Shown here: one piece after another, positions 9,129 to 19,830 of the stretch | Layout: each line of letters opens with the position of its first letter | Numbering within the stretch: the first letter of the stretch is position 1 | Assembly (NCBI GenBank): GCA_009993605.1 | Contig: JAACTB010000013.1 | Location: 1 to 64,000, forward strand | Reading direction: 5' to 3' | Source of the DNA: Erythrobacter sp. | GTDB lineage: Bacteria; Pseudomonadota; Alphaproteobacteria; Sphingomonadales; Sphingomonadaceae | Length of the DNA stretch: 64,000 nt | Position numbers and translations under genes: made by a program | The notes under the pieces: generated by a model | Seen by the model: only the letters and a program-made list of their open reading frames with translations | Database searches by the model: none | Told to the model about the DNA's origin: nothing

Positions 9129-10381
9129 TCTCTCCCCTCTTTCACCAGCGTGACCTGATGGACATCGATCCCGCCGCCGCGGAAACCGCCTTCGCAATAC
9201 ATCAGGTAATAGCGCCACAGATCGCAGAACGCGCGGTCGAATCCGGATGGCAGGCGCCCCTCGCGCTCGGCACGGTCGAAATTCTCGCGCCATTCGCGCA
9301 GCGTTTCGGCATAATCGATTCCGAAATCGAGCTGATCGCGCCAGGCCAGCCCGCGCGCTTCGGCGAGAGCGCGGAATTCGCTGGTGCGGATCAACAGGCC
9401 GCCGGGAAAGATATAGGCCTGGATGAAATCCGCACTCTGCGCATAGGCGTCGAACAGATCGTCGCGCATCGAAATATACTGGATCGCCGCGCGCCCACCC
9501 GGTTTGAGGTTATGCGCGATGCAGTCCATGAAGGTGGGCCAGTATTCGCGCCCCAAAGCCTCGACCATCTCGACGCTGACGATGGCGTCGAATTGCCCGG
9601 TGACATCGCGGTAATCCTGTTTGCGGAATTTCGGCCCCGCATGGCGTTCGCGCGCCCAGGCAAGTTGCTCGTCGGAAAGGCTGATCGCAGTTACATCGCT
9701 GCCCCGCCCCGCAAGATAGCCCGCAAGCGCGCCCCAGCCGCAGCCGATCTCGAGGACGCTCTGCGCCTCCCCAATCCGGTCCGACAGCGCGGCCCATTTG
9801 CGCTTCTGCGCCGCTTCCAGCGAGTCCTTTGCGACGTTCAGCCCGGAGGAATAGCTCATCGTCGGATCGAGCCACGCGGCGTAGAAATCATTGCCGAGAT
9901 CGTAATGGGCGGAGATGTTGCGCCGGGCGCCCCGATGCGTGTTGCGGTTCCAGAAATGGGCGAGTTTCAGAGCGTGGCGGAACGGACCCTTGGCGCGCGC
10001 GGTATCGCCCAGCCGTGCCGCGTGCTGCATGAACAGGGCGAATAGGGGCACCGGATCGGGGCTTGCCCATTCGCCTGCTTCCCACGCCTGATACCAGCCG
10101 ACGGACCCATTGCTGGAGAGCCTCACCAGAGCATTCCAGCTTCTGAGATCGACATCGCATTCGAAGCCCGGCGCCCGCCCGCCCAGAATGCGCCGTGTCC
10201 CATCAGGGAGAGTCGCGCGCAGCGCACCGGAAACCAGCGCCGCATCGATCCGGTCGATCACCTTCGCGAAACCCGGCGCCACCAGCCGCGCCACGAGGCC
10301 GGGCCTGCGCGCGAAGCGCTGCGCCCCGCTCGTCAGACGCTCCCCCCGCTGTTGTCCAGCCCGGCTGGTCGGCATATCCAT
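9125..10381 (-). CDS. cfa: Cyclopropane-fatty-acyl-phospholipid synthase
   Basis: A 418-residue SAM-dependent enzyme that adds a methylene group across cis double bonds of membrane phospholipid acyl chains. After an N-terminal domain (about 1-130), the core holds the SAM motif VLEIGCGWGALAGYLA. FSAHYDLGNDFY-type residues (ISAHYDLGNDFYAAWLD) and MYCEGGF near the end are family hallmarks. The start is set at ATG 10381 (MDMPTSR); a second ATG lies six bases on. It lies between the photolyase and the lipoprotein hydrolase genes on one strand, with a 4-nt overlap into the latter. Cfa-photolyase pairing recurs in Proteobacteria. Confidence 0.93.
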   Translation of the reverse strand: MDMPTSRAGQQRGERLTSGAQRFARRPGLVARLVAPGFAKVIDRIDAALVSGALRATLPDGTRRILGGRAPGFECDVDLRSWNALVRLSSNGSVGWYQAWEAGEWASPDPVPLFALFMQHAARLGDTARAKGPFRHALKLAHFWNRNTHRGARRNISAHYDLGNDFYAAWLDPTMSYSSGLNVAKDSLEAAQKRKWAALSDRIGEAQSVLEIGCGWGALAGYLAGRGSDVTAISLSDEQLAWARERHAGPKFRKQDYRDVTGQFDAIVSVEMVEALGREYWPTFMDCIAHNLKPGGRAAIQYISMRDDLFDAYAQSADFIQAYIFPGGLLIRTSEFRALAEARGLAWRDQLDFGIDYAETLREWRENFDRAEREGRLPSGFDRAFCDLWRYYLMYCEGGFRGGGIDVHQVTLVKEGRE

Positions 10382-10422
10382 CGCAGCGCCTATGACGCGC
10401 GATGGGGCCTGCGACAAGGGAC

Positions 10423-11817
10423 CTAGTCCTTGCTGGCCCGATAGGCCTCCAGCGCCCGTTCCCGCGCTTCCTTGTGCGCGATCATCTTGACCGGATAATC
10501 GCCACGCTTGTCGTCGGGCGGATCGTGGATGCAATCATCGTCCATATCGGCGAGTTCGGGCACGTATTCGCGGATATAGTCGCCCGCGTCGAACTTCTCG
10601 CTCTGCGTCAGCGGGGCCATGATCCGGCTGAACATATTGCTGTCCACGCCCGTGCCCGAAATCCACTGCCAGTTGACGCCGTTATTCCCGTAATCGGCAT
10701 CGACGAGGCAATCCCAGTACCACCGCTCGCCGTAGCGCCAGTCGATCAGCAGATGTTTGACGAGGAAGCTGGCGCAGATCATGCGGACCCGGTTGTGCAT
10801 CCAGCCGGTCTTCCATAGCTGGCGCATCCCGGCATCGACCACGGGATAGCCCGTCATCCCCTTTTGCCAGCATTCGAGATCCTCGCGGATCAGGTGCCCT
10901 GCTGCGGGATTGCGCCACAAGGTCCGCTCGTCGTAATCGCGATAGCTCTCGCGCGGGTAGTCGGGAAACTGGTCGATCACGTTCTGCGTGTAATCGCGCC
11001 AGATCACTTCCTTGGCGAAGGTCTTCCACCCGTCCGACCTCTTGTCCTTAAGCCGGTGCCACACGGTTGCAGGGCTGATCTCACCCCAATGCAGATGCGG
11101 CGAAAGGCGGCTGGTGCGATCGACCGAGGGGAGATTGCGCCCATCGTCGTATTTCGCGACCTCGTCCGCCCACCACTCGAGCCGGTCGTGGGCGGCATCC
11201 TCGCCGACCTCCCAGAAATCGCGAATGCCCCCGGCCCAGTCGGGCTTGGTGGGCAGCAGCGTCCAATCCGAAAGATCGTCGCCGTCAGGCCAGTCGTCCG
11301 GCGAATGGATCGTCTCGGGCTCCGGCAGGGGATCGCGCGGCGGCATCTCGTCGAGCATCGCCTTCGAGAACGGCGTGTAGATCTTGTAGGGATCGCCCGA
11401 ATTGGTCGTGACGGTGCCGGGCGGAAGCAGGTAATTGCCGTCATAGAGGCAGAGATCGCATTCATCGCCGAGCGCATCGCGCAGCTCGTCCTCGGCTTCT
11501 TTCCACCAGGGTTCGTAATGGCGCATCGCATGGATCGAGGCCGCCCCGGTCTGCTCCGCGATGCTTGCGAGCACTTGCGGCGCATCGCCCTTTCGCAGCA
11601 CGAGTTGCGAGCGGCGCTTGCCGAGCGAGGTCGCGAAGCTTTCGAGCGAGTGGTGCAGCCACCATTTGGACGCACCACCATAGGCATGGTCGCCGCCCCG
11701 CTCCTCGTCATAGACGAAGACCGGGATCACCGGCCCCGCCTGCGCCGCGGCGTGGAGCGCGGGCTGATCCTTCATGCGCAGATCGCGGCGCAACCAGACT
11801 ATCTGTGGCTGTGAAAT
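10423..11817 (-). CDS. phrB: Deoxyribodipyrimidine photolyase (probable ATT start)
   Basis: A flavoprotein DNA repair enzyme splitting UV-induced pyrimidine dimers. The frame has the N-terminal photolyase motif QIVWLRRDLRMKDQPAL, an antenna-binding domain, and a C-terminal FAD domain with GMTGYPVVDAGMRQLWKTGW, MHNRVRM and NGVNWQWISG. The motif begins upstream of any ATG, GTG or TTG that would keep it whole. Between the in-frame stop at 11845-11847 and TTG 11793, only ATT (11815-11817) fits, and GGGGAGGGG lies just upstream at about 8 nt. I therefore place the start at 11817, giving 464 residues; the alternative TTG at 11793 would remove the first beta-strand. Confidence 0.9.
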   Translation of the reverse strand: MSQPQIVWLRRDLRMKDQPALHAAAQAGPVIPVFVYDEERGGDHAYGGASKWWLHHSLESFATSLGKRRSQLVLRKGDAPQVLASIAEQTGAASIHAMRHYEPWWKEAEDELRDALGDECDLCLYDGNYLLPPGTVTTNSGDPYKIYTPFSKAMLDEMPPRDPLPEPETIHSPDDWPDGDDLSDWTLLPTKPDWAGGIRDFWEVGEDAAHDRLEWWADEVAKYDDGRNLPSVDRTSRLSPHLHWGEISPATVWHRLKDKRSDGWKTFAKEVIWRDYTQNVIDQFPDYPRESYRDYDERTLWRNPAAGHLIREDLECWQKGMTGYPVVDAGMRQLWKTGWMHNRVRMICASFLVKHLLIDWRYGERWYWDCLVDADYGNNGVNWQWISGTGVDSNMFSRIMAPLTQSEKFDAGDYIREYVPELADMDDDCIHDPPDDKRGDYPVKMIAHKEARERALEAYRASKD

Positions 11818-11861
11818 GGCGACCCCCTCCCCTTCGTAAACGGCTCAGGGTCAGAACCGCG

Positions 11862-12782
11862 CTAGCCGGGCACAGGTTCCTCGCAAACGCCACTCCCGAG
11901 CTTGACCGAGAAGCGCCCGCGACTGCGCGGATCGTAGAAGCGCGCATCGTGGAGCGTGTAGGACCCATCCTCTTCGGGCACCACGAAGGGCGTGCGCGAC
12001 CAGAACAGGAAGGCCTCGACCTGCGGATCGCGCGCCCGCGCCGCCGCTAGATCGCACCGATCGAGCGGGATCCCGGGCAAAGCCTCGCCGTCGACTGCAT
12101 ACAGCCCATTGCCTCCGGTGATCATCTCCCGATCCCAGGATTTCAGCGGTGGCGGGCTGGCGATGACGGTGGCGTTTCCGGTCGGACCCTCCGATGCGCC
12201 ATTTTCCGCGGAATAGGTGATCGCGCCGTTCAGCCCGATATAGGCGAGCCCGACCGAGAGCGCGATCCTCGCGGGCCGGCGCCAGTCTTTCCCGCGCTTT
12301 TCCCGCCGCAGCGAGAACCAGGTCGCAAATCCGAACAGCAGCCACAGGAACGGGTCGATGATGAACAGCGTGTCGCCATAAAACCAGCGGCTCGAAAACG
12401 GTTCGAGCAGGCGGATGCCATATACGTTCAGCCAATCGAGCGCGGGATGCGTCAGGCATCCGGCGAGCGAGAGCAGATAGAGCCATTTGAAGCTGACCGG
12501 CAGCCGCCCTTCCGGCCGCTTGCCGCGTTTGCTCTGCCAGCGATCGAATCCCCACAGAATCGCGGCCAAGACCAGCGGGAGCAGCACCCAGGCGGGAGGG
12601 CCATGCGTAATCCCGCGCCGAAATCCCAGATGCTCGACTCCGTCGAGCCACAGGAAACACGCCGCATCCACATCGGGCAGGTTCGCGCCGATGATCAGCG
12701 CGGGCATGGCGAGCCCGGTCTTCCTTTTCAGCCCCGCCTGCCCGATCAGCGCGCCGACAAGCGAATGGGTGAGATTGTCCAG
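11862..12782 (-). CDS. DUF457/YdjM-type metal-dependent membrane hydrolase (possible CTG start)
   Basis: An inner-membrane protein of about 306 residues whose N-terminus DNLTHSLVGALIGQAGLK is the signature of the DUF457 (LexA-binding, inner-membrane-associated) hydrolase family. ITHGPPAWVLLPL is the conserved His-containing membrane segment. About five hydrophobic segments are seen, then a soluble C-terminal domain. The family usually begins MDNLTHS; here the Met position is CTG (12780-12782), preceded by GGGAGAAGG. The only ATG upstream (12821) would add 13 residues and has no ribosome site. It is divergent from the PAP2 gene and 44 bp upstream of the photolyase. Function is not established. 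Confidence 0.8.
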   Translation of the reverse strand: MDNLTHSLVGALIGQAGLKRKTGLAMPALIIGANLPDVDAACFLWLDGVEHLGFRRGITHGPPAWVLLPLVLAAILWGFDRWQSKRGKRPEGRLPVSFKWLYLLSLAGCLTHPALDWLNVYGIRLLEPFSSRWFYGDTLFIIDPFLWLLFGFATWFSLRREKRGKDWRRPARIALSVGLAYIGLNGAITYSAENGASEGPTGNATVIASPPPLKSWDREMITGGNGLYAVDGEALPGIPLDRCDLAAARARDPQVEAFLFWSRTPFVVPEEDGSYTLHDARFYDPRSRGRFSVKLGSGVCEEPVPG

Positions 12783-12850
12783 CGTCCTTCTCCCTGATGG
12801 CTCGACCGACACTTCGTGCATCGCCGCGCGCGATCGCTATAGCTGCGCAA

Positions 12851-13570
12851 ATGCGGCTTTCCACTCTCAAGACCACCCTTCACCGCGAACAGCGCCTGCT
12901 GATCGGTCTCGGCATCGGCGGCGCGCTCGCCGCGCTCTTCATCAAGCTTGCGGGCGAGATGAGCGAGGGTGAGACCGCGGCGTTCGACATCGCCATCCTC
13001 AAGGCCCTTAGGATGCCGTGCGACCTTTCGACCCCGATCGGGCCGGCATGGCTCCTCGCTTCGATGCGCGACCTGACCGCGCTGGGCGGGGTGACCGTCC
13101 TGACATTGGTCACTTTGCTGGCGATCGCGTTCATGCTGCTGCGCGGGCGCTGGCATCATGCGCTATATACGGCAGTGGCGATCGGCGGCGGAGCGGTCAT
13201 GGGCCGTGTCCTGAAAGCCCTGTTCGCGCGCGAGCGGCCCGAAATCGTGCCCCATCTGGTCGAGGTGCATTCGCTCAGCTTTCCGAGCGGCCATTCGATG
13301 AACAGCGCCATCGTCTATCTGACGCTCGCCGTGTTGATTGCGCGCGGTTATGAGGAGCGCCGCACGCGCAGTTTCGTAATCGGGGCCGCCGCCTTTCTGG
13401 TGTTCGTGATCGGCGTCACCCGGATCTATCTCGGCGTCCATTATCCCAGCGACGTGCTGGGCGGCTGGACGGTGGGAGCCGCATGGGCTCTCCTCACAGG
13501 CCTGATCGCGACTAACCTTCAACAGCGTCATCGCATCGAAGGACCGGGCGAAGATACCGAAACCGTCTGA
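12851..13570 (+). CDS. PAP2-superfamily membrane phosphatase
   Basis: A 239-residue inner-membrane lipid phosphatase of the undecaprenyl-pyrophosphatase / phosphatidic-acid phosphatase type. The three phosphatase motifs are intact: K122-x6-R129-P130, PSGH at 145-148, and R191-x5-H197-x3-D201 in RIYLGVHYPSDVLGG. About five or six membrane helices surround them. The start is taken as ATG 12851 (MRLSTLK), as earlier in-frame codons would overlap the promoter of the divergent DUF457 gene. The substrate (C55-PP, PgpB-type lipid or other) cannot be decided from sequence. Confidence 0.9.
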   Translation: MRLSTLKTTLHREQRLLIGLGIGGALAALFIKLAGEMSEGETAAFDIAILKALRMPCDLSTPIGPAWLLASMRDLTALGGVTVLTLVTLLAIAFMLLRGRWHHALYTAVAIGGGAVMGRVLKALFARERPEIVPHLVEVHSLSFPSGHSMNSAIVYLTLAVLIARGYEERRTRSFVIGAAAFLVFVIGVTRIYLGVHYPSDVLGGWTVGAAWALLTGLIATNLQQRHRIEGPGEDTETV

Positions 13571-13579
13571 TCGCCAAAG

Positions 13580-13613
13580 AAAAAGGGCACCGGATCGCTC
13601 CGATGCCCTTTTT
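13580..13613. terminator. Bidirectional Rho-independent terminator
   Basis: A perfect 10-bp stem, AAAAAGGGCA / TGCCCTTTTT, encloses a 14-base loop that itself pairs CGGA with TCCG. The A-run and T-run make it work in both directions, between the PAP2 gene and the convergent EF-hand gene. Confidence 0.9.
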
Positions 13614-13634
13614 GAATCGTATCGCGCTGTGCGC

Positions 13635-14303
13635 TTACATGGTCGAACCACCCGGGGTGCGTGCGCTGTTGCGCGCGGCCGTAAATTCGGCATTGCTGAG
13701 ATAGCTGTCACCGTCCTCGTCGAAATAGAAGAACGTCTGGCCCGCCTCGTTGATCTGGTCGGTCGAGATGTAGGGCTTGGTCTGATCGTTCGCGACCGGC
13801 GTGTTCGGATTGGCGCGCACCGCCCAGATGGCATATTCCGCGACCGAGAGTTGGCCGTCGGAATTGCGGTCGAGATAGGCGAAATCCATCTGCGAACGCG
13901 CAGGCAAGGCGGCGACGTTCGAATTGCCGGAATTGTCCTCCATTGCATTCTCCGAATTCGAAGTGCCGGAGCTGGACGTGGAATTCGCGCCGGACGAACC
14001 CGACATGCTGTCGCTGTTCGATGCCGTGCCAGCCGAAGTGCCGGAAGCGGATGCGCTTTCGGCTATCATCGTATCGCGATTGGTGTCGTACTCGTCGCTC
14101 ACCGCCTGACGATCCATGGCATCGTAGGATGCCTGCTGCGTCTCGTTCAGATCGCCGCCCACCGGCATGGCGTCGTCGGCCAGAACCTCTGCATCCATAT
14201 CGGGCGCGGCTTCCTGGGTGATCGGGGTTTCGTTCGGATCGTCCGAACAAGCCGTCAGCGCGAGGGCGGCTGTCGAGACGGCAAGAATTGCGAGCTTTTT
14301 CAA
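13635..14303 (-). CDS. EF-hand lipoprotein with Ser/Asn-rich linker
   Basis: A secreted calcium-binding candidate of 222 residues. The N-terminus reads LKKLAILAVSTAALALTACS, a lipoprotein signal with the lipobox LTAC. The start is TTG 14303, because AGGAGG sits 7 nt upstream; the more distant in-frame start at 14330 has no such site. A low-complexity Ser/Gly/Asn/Thr region (about 85-130) precedes two EF-hand loops, DRNSDGQLSVAEY and DEDGDSYLSNAEF, both with acidic residues at positions 1, 3 or 5 and 12. In the second loop position 6 is Ser instead of the usual Gly. No enzymatic domain is present. Its role is unknown. Confidence 0.82.
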   Translation of the reverse strand: MKKLAILAVSTAALALTACSDDPNETPITQEAAPDMDAEVLADDAMPVGGDLNETQQASYDAMDRQAVSDEYDTNRDTMIAESASASGTSAGTASNSDSMSGSSGANSTSSSGTSNSENAMEDNSGNSNVAALPARSQMDFAYLDRNSDGQLSVAEYAIWAVRANPNTPVANDQTKPYISTDQINEAGQTFFYFDEDGDSYLSNAEFTAARNSARTPGGSTM

Positions 14304-14412
14304 GGAATGTCCTCCTGTTGATACGCGCACCGCAACTCGCGGCGCGCTTGTCCCCCTTACGAAAGAGACGCCCGATGGTTCATTTGCGAGACAGGATTTT
14401 CCGCGCTCCGTA

Positions 14413-15447
14413 TCAGATCGGATCCTGCGCCGTGCCCGATACCGTCCAGGTCTGCCCCTTGGCGAGCAGCTTGGCGAGGTTGGCTTCCTTGCCCGCGCTG
14501 GCCTGCTCGCGCTCGGCGATCACGGCGCTTTCGAATGTCGGGCGCGGATCGTCGTAGAGCACGCCGAGCGCCATCGGGAACGGCCCGAACGGCATATCGA
14601 CCAGCATATGCGCGACCTGGCGCTTGGTGACATCGTGAACCAGCACGCCCGCCGCTTCCCAGTCACCGTCCGCGACATCGACGACCTTCAGCTCCAGCGC
14701 GTCGCGATCGAGCGCGATGCCCTTCGTCTCGCCCGCGAACAACATCGGCTTGCCGTCCTCAAGCCATAGCTGGCGATCTTCGGCACCTTTCGGCGCGGCA
14801 AAATCGTCAAACACGTCCTTGTTGTAGACGATGCAGTTCTGGAAAATTTCGATGAAGGCAGCGCCCTGATGGGCGTGTGCGGCCTTGAGCACGTCGGGCA
14901 AGTGCTTCGACACGTCGAACCCGCGTCCGACGAAGCGCGCGCCTGCGCCCAGCGCGAAAGCGGCCGGCTTGGCCGGGTGATCCACGCTGCCGAGCGGGCT
15001 GGACGGCGAACGAGTGCCCTCGCGGCTGGTGGGCGAGGCCTGCCCCTTGGTGAGGCCGTAGATCTCGTTGTTGAACAGCATGATCTGCATGTTCACGTTG
15101 CGGCGCAGGACATGCATCAGGTGATTGCCCCCGATGCTCAGGCCGTCGCCATCGCCGGTCACGAGCCAGATATCGAGCTCGGGATTGGCGAGCTTGACAC
15201 CCGTCGCCACCGCGGGCGCACGGCCGTGAATCGTGTGGAAGCCGTAGCTTTCCATGTAATAGGGGAAACGGCTGGAACATCCGATGCCGGAGATGAACAC
15301 CGTCTTCGCCGGGTCCGCGCCCAATTGCGGGAGCGTGCGCTGCACGGCTTTCAGGATCGCATAATCCCCGCAGCCGGGACACCAGCGGACCTCTTGATCT
15401 GTTTCCCAGTCCTTGAGCGTGGTTTCGATCTTTACGGGTGCGTTCAT
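14413..15447 (-). CDS. korB: 2-oxoacid:ferredoxin oxidoreductase, beta subunit
   Basis: A 344-residue thiamine-diphosphate subunit of the 2-oxoglutarate (or related 2-oxoacid):ferredoxin oxidoreductase. WCPGCGDYAIL and GIGCSSRFPYYM are family hallmarks. GDGDGLSIGGNHLMH binds TPP and Mg. The start ATG 15447 is supported by GGGAG 7 nt upstream and by the exact ATGA overlap with the small gene before it. It works with korA to make acyl-CoA and reduced ferredoxin. The ferredoxin-NADP reductase at 49.7 kb may consume that ferredoxin. Substrate preference is inferred from family only. Confidence 0.93.
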   Translation of the reverse strand: MNAPVKIETTLKDWETDQEVRWCPGCGDYAILKAVQRTLPQLGADPAKTVFISGIGCSSRFPYYMESYGFHTIHGRAPAVATGVKLANPELDIWLVTGDGDGLSIGGNHLMHVLRRNVNMQIMLFNNEIYGLTKGQASPTSREGTRSPSSPLGSVDHPAKPAAFALGAGARFVGRGFDVSKHLPDVLKAAHAHQGAAFIEIFQNCIVYNKDVFDDFAAPKGAEDRQLWLEDGKPMLFAGETKGIALDRDALELKVVDVADGDWEAAGVLVHDVTKRQVAHMLVDMPFGPFPMALGVLYDDPRPTFESAVIAEREQASAGKEANLAKLLAKGQTWTVSGTAQDPI

Positions 15448-15661
15448 TTCGAAACTCCCATGTACCAAATCTCGGGATCGGCCAAAGGCCCACTCAATTC
15501 AGGCTTTTCCAATTCAAAAGCGAAAAATTTGTTTTTGATTATACCGCCGACGTGCATCAAGGCGCGCTTTGCTTCTTCACCTGCATCGGTATACTCGGCG
15601 AACAATTCATTAAGCTCGAAAAGCATGTCCTGAAGAGCATTCTCATAGGTTGATAAGTCAG

Positions 15662-15665
<4 letters not shown>
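15444..15665 (-). CDS. Small AT-rich gene between korA and korB, unrecognised
   Basis: A 73-residue acidic, mostly helical protein (MTDLSTYENALQDMLFELNE at the start) with no Cys and no signal peptide. It fits exactly between the two Kor genes: its ATG overlaps the korA stop (ATGA) and its TGA overlaps the korB ATG (ATGA). Its base composition is visibly richer in A+T than either neighbour, with runs such as AAAAATTTG. Being co-translated with both subunits suggests either an accessory factor for the complex or a recently inserted in-frame gene. I do not recognise the family. Confidence 0.65.
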
Positions 15666-17638
<1,973 letters not shown>

Positions 17639-17841
17639 CCGGTGCATCCTTGCTTCATACGCGCCATCTTGCGGCGCCGTGTCTCTCGACGCCCAACAGG
17701 GCGCCCTCTCTTAAGGTGGCGACCTAGGTGGCGCCCCACCCTCCCGCAATCAATATTCTCTGCTAGCCAACAAATGGCGGCTGGAAAAGCGGGCCTCCTG
17801 CGCTAAGTCCCTCCGAAAGCGATTTACCGGAGAGCAAAGCC

Positions 17842-18795
17842 ATGGCCGATACCGAACATTTCGTGCGCGAAGATGTGCGCGGGTTTCTCGACATGCTCGA
17901 ACAGATCGGTGGTCAGGGCGTCGAAGAGGTCGGCGCAGAGATCGGCAGACAGCAGATGCGCGCCATGGGCAGCCTCGCCGAAGCGCCCGCGCGCGCCATG
18001 GCGGTCAAGCGCGATCTCGCCTGCCCCGGCTCCGCGGGCGACATTCCGCTGCGCTTCTACGACACGAAGGAAACGCGCGAGGCGGGGCCTTGCGTCGTCT
18101 TCTTCCATGGCGGGGGGTTCGTGATCGGCGATCTCGAAGTCTACGATTCGCTCTGCACCGAAATCGCGCACCAGCTCGACCTGCCGGTCATCTCGGTCGA
18201 TTACCGGCTCGCGCCCGAACATCCCTTCCCCGCCGCGCCCGACGATTGCGAAGCGGCGGCACGCTGGATCGCGTCCTCGCCTGAGGAACTGGATCGCACA
18301 TTCACCGGGCTCGTGCTGACGGGCGACAGCGCGGGCGGAAATCTGACCATCGTTACGACCAATGCGCTGGTGAACGATCCTGCGGACGTCCCCGTGCTCG
18401 TCCAAGCCCCGATCTATCCGGTGGCGAGCGACATTTCGGAGCATGAAAGCCTCAAGCAGTTTTCCGACGGCTATCTCCTGACGGGCCCGACCATGGCCTG
18501 GTTCACCAAGCAATATGGCGGCGATCCGAGCGATCCGCGCACCACGCCCATGATCGGCGATTGCGCGAACACCCCGCCCACCGTCATCTGCACCGCAGGG
18601 TTGGACCCCTTGCGCGATTCAGGCCGCGAATATGCCGCGCACCTCATCCAGCAGGGGACTGAGGTCGCCTATTTCGAATTTCCCGGCATCATCCATGGCT
18701 TCACGACCCTGCGGAAGGCGATCCCAAGCGGACAGAAGGATGTCGATGCCTTTCTCGGCGCGATCCGCATCAAGCTGGATCGGATCGCGGCATGA
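17842..18795 (+). CDS. Alpha/beta hydrolase, hormone-sensitive-lipase family esterase
   Basis: A 317-residue cytoplasmic esterase/lipase. The oxyanion motif HGGG is at 89-92 and the nucleophile elbow GDSAGG at 161-166 (Ser163). The catalytic Asp lies in GLDPLRD and the His in IIHGF near residue 290. YRLAPEHPFPAAPDD is also typical of the HSL group. The start ATG has GGAGAG upstream. It overlaps rppH by 4 nt (ATGA), so the two are translationally coupled. The acyl substrate is unknown. Confidence 0.92.
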   Translation: MADTEHFVREDVRGFLDMLEQIGGQGVEEVGAEIGRQQMRAMGSLAEAPARAMAVKRDLACPGSAGDIPLRFYDTKETREAGPCVVFFHGGGFVIGDLEVYDSLCTEIAHQLDLPVISVDYRLAPEHPFPAAPDDCEAAARWIASSPEELDRTFTGLVLTGDSAGGNLTIVTTNALVNDPADVPVLVQAPIYPVASDISEHESLKQFSDGYLLTGPTMAWFTKQYGGDPSDPRTTPMIGDCANTPPTVICTAGLDPLRDSGREYAAHLIQQGTEVAYFEFPGIIHGFTTLRKAIPSGQKDVDAFLGAIRIKLDRIAA

Positions 18796-19274
18796 ACGGG
18801 ACGAGCGAACCGGGCTATCGCCCCTGCGTCGGTGTGATGCTGGTCAATGCCAAAGGCCAGGCCTTCGTCGGACGCCGGATCGACACCAAGGAAGGCGATT
18901 GGTGGCAGATGCCCCAGGGCGGGGTCGACGAGGGCGAGGATCTGCGCGATGCGGCCTTGCGCGAACTGCACGAAGAAACCGGCGTGACGAGCGACAAGGT
19001 CACGATCCTCAAATCGACCGAGGAACCGATCCGCTACGACCTCCCCGAAGAGCTGATCGGCAAATTGTGGGGCGGGAAATATCGCGGGCAGGAGCAGGTC
19101 TGGTACCTCGCCCGCTTCACCGGCAGCGACGAGGACGTGAACCTCAACGCCCATGATCCAGCCGAATTCTGCGACTGGAAATGGGTCGAGGTGGACGAGC
19201 TTCCCGAGATGATCATCCCGTTCAAGAAGCGGGTCTATCGCACCGTGGTCGAAGCGTTTCGCGAACTGGTCTGA
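18792..19274 (+). CDS. rppH: RNA pyrophosphohydrolase RppH (Nudix)
   Basis: A 160-residue Nudix hydrolase that removes pyrophosphate from 5' triphosphorylated RNA and so starts RNase E-dependent decay. The Nudix box spans about residues 43-66, with the REx2EE core as RELHEETG. The N-terminal YRPCVGVMLVN and the later WGGKYRGQEQVWYLARF are typical of RppH rather than other Nudix enzymes. The ATGA overlap with the esterase gene sets the start. Confidence 0.95.
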   Translation: MNGTSEPGYRPCVGVMLVNAKGQAFVGRRIDTKEGDWWQMPQGGVDEGEDLRDAALRELHEETGVTSDKVTILKSTEEPIRYDLPEELIGKLWGGKYRGQEQVWYLARFTGSDEDVNLNAHDPAEFCDWKWVEVDELPEMIIPFKKRVYRTVVEAFRELV

Positions 19275-19292
19275 GCCGACGGCCCTGCGCGC

Positions 19293-19814
19293 TTACAGCG
19301 TCCAGTCGAACTGTGCGCCATAGCCCGACCAGGGCTGGCTCTCGATAAGCCGCAGCGAGCTCGGCCGATTTATCTGGTAGCCCACCAGAAACAGGTGCAG
19401 CGTCTTCACGCCCGGGCAGGGGGACGGTGTTTCCTGAGTGCCCTCTTCGCTGACTGCGACAAGGGCGCGATCACCGATTCCGGCGATCCGTTGTAGCAGC
19501 TTGATGGTATTCGGATCGGTGAACATCTCCGCGAACAGCCGCGCCGGTTCGCGATCCTCCGCTGCGGCGATATAGCGGCGCATGATGTCGTCCGTGACGG
19601 AGAGACCGTTGGAGTTGCGCGGGCCGTAGAACGTGCCGAGAAACGCGAGATCATCCCGCTCGAACCACGCGCGGAACAGGCGAACAAGATCGGGGAGGCG
19701 ACGGGCCTGCTCTTCGGGCGATCCGACCACTATCGAACAGGCCTCGGCCCGATTTGCCGCGAGACCGGCGATCGGCAAAGTGGCCGCAAGCCCCAGCGCT
19801 GCGCGACGGTTCAT
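19293..19814 (-). CDS. Exported hypothetical protein with Tat-like signal
   Basis: A protein of about 173 residues with an N-terminal NRRAALGLAATLPIAGLAANRAEA signal containing twin arginines, so export by Tat (or Sec) is likely. After the signal, one Cys (SC-I-V) and a helical domain are followed by a C-terminal PCPGVKTLHLFLVGYQINRP stretch. The start is put at ATG 19814; GTG 19820 is possible. It lies 16 bp behind the TPR gene on the same strand. I do not recognise the domain. Confidence 0.65.
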   Translation of the reverse strand: MNRRAALGLAATLPIAGLAANRAEACSIVVGSPEEQARRLPDLVRLFRAWFERDDLAFLGTFYGPRNSNGLSVTDDIMRRYIAAAEDREPARLFAEMFTDPNTIKLLQRIAGIGDRALVAVSEEGTQETPSPCPGVKTLHLFLVGYQINRPSSLRLIESQPWSGYGAQFDWTL

Positions 19815-19830
19815 CGTCACCGGCTTTGCG

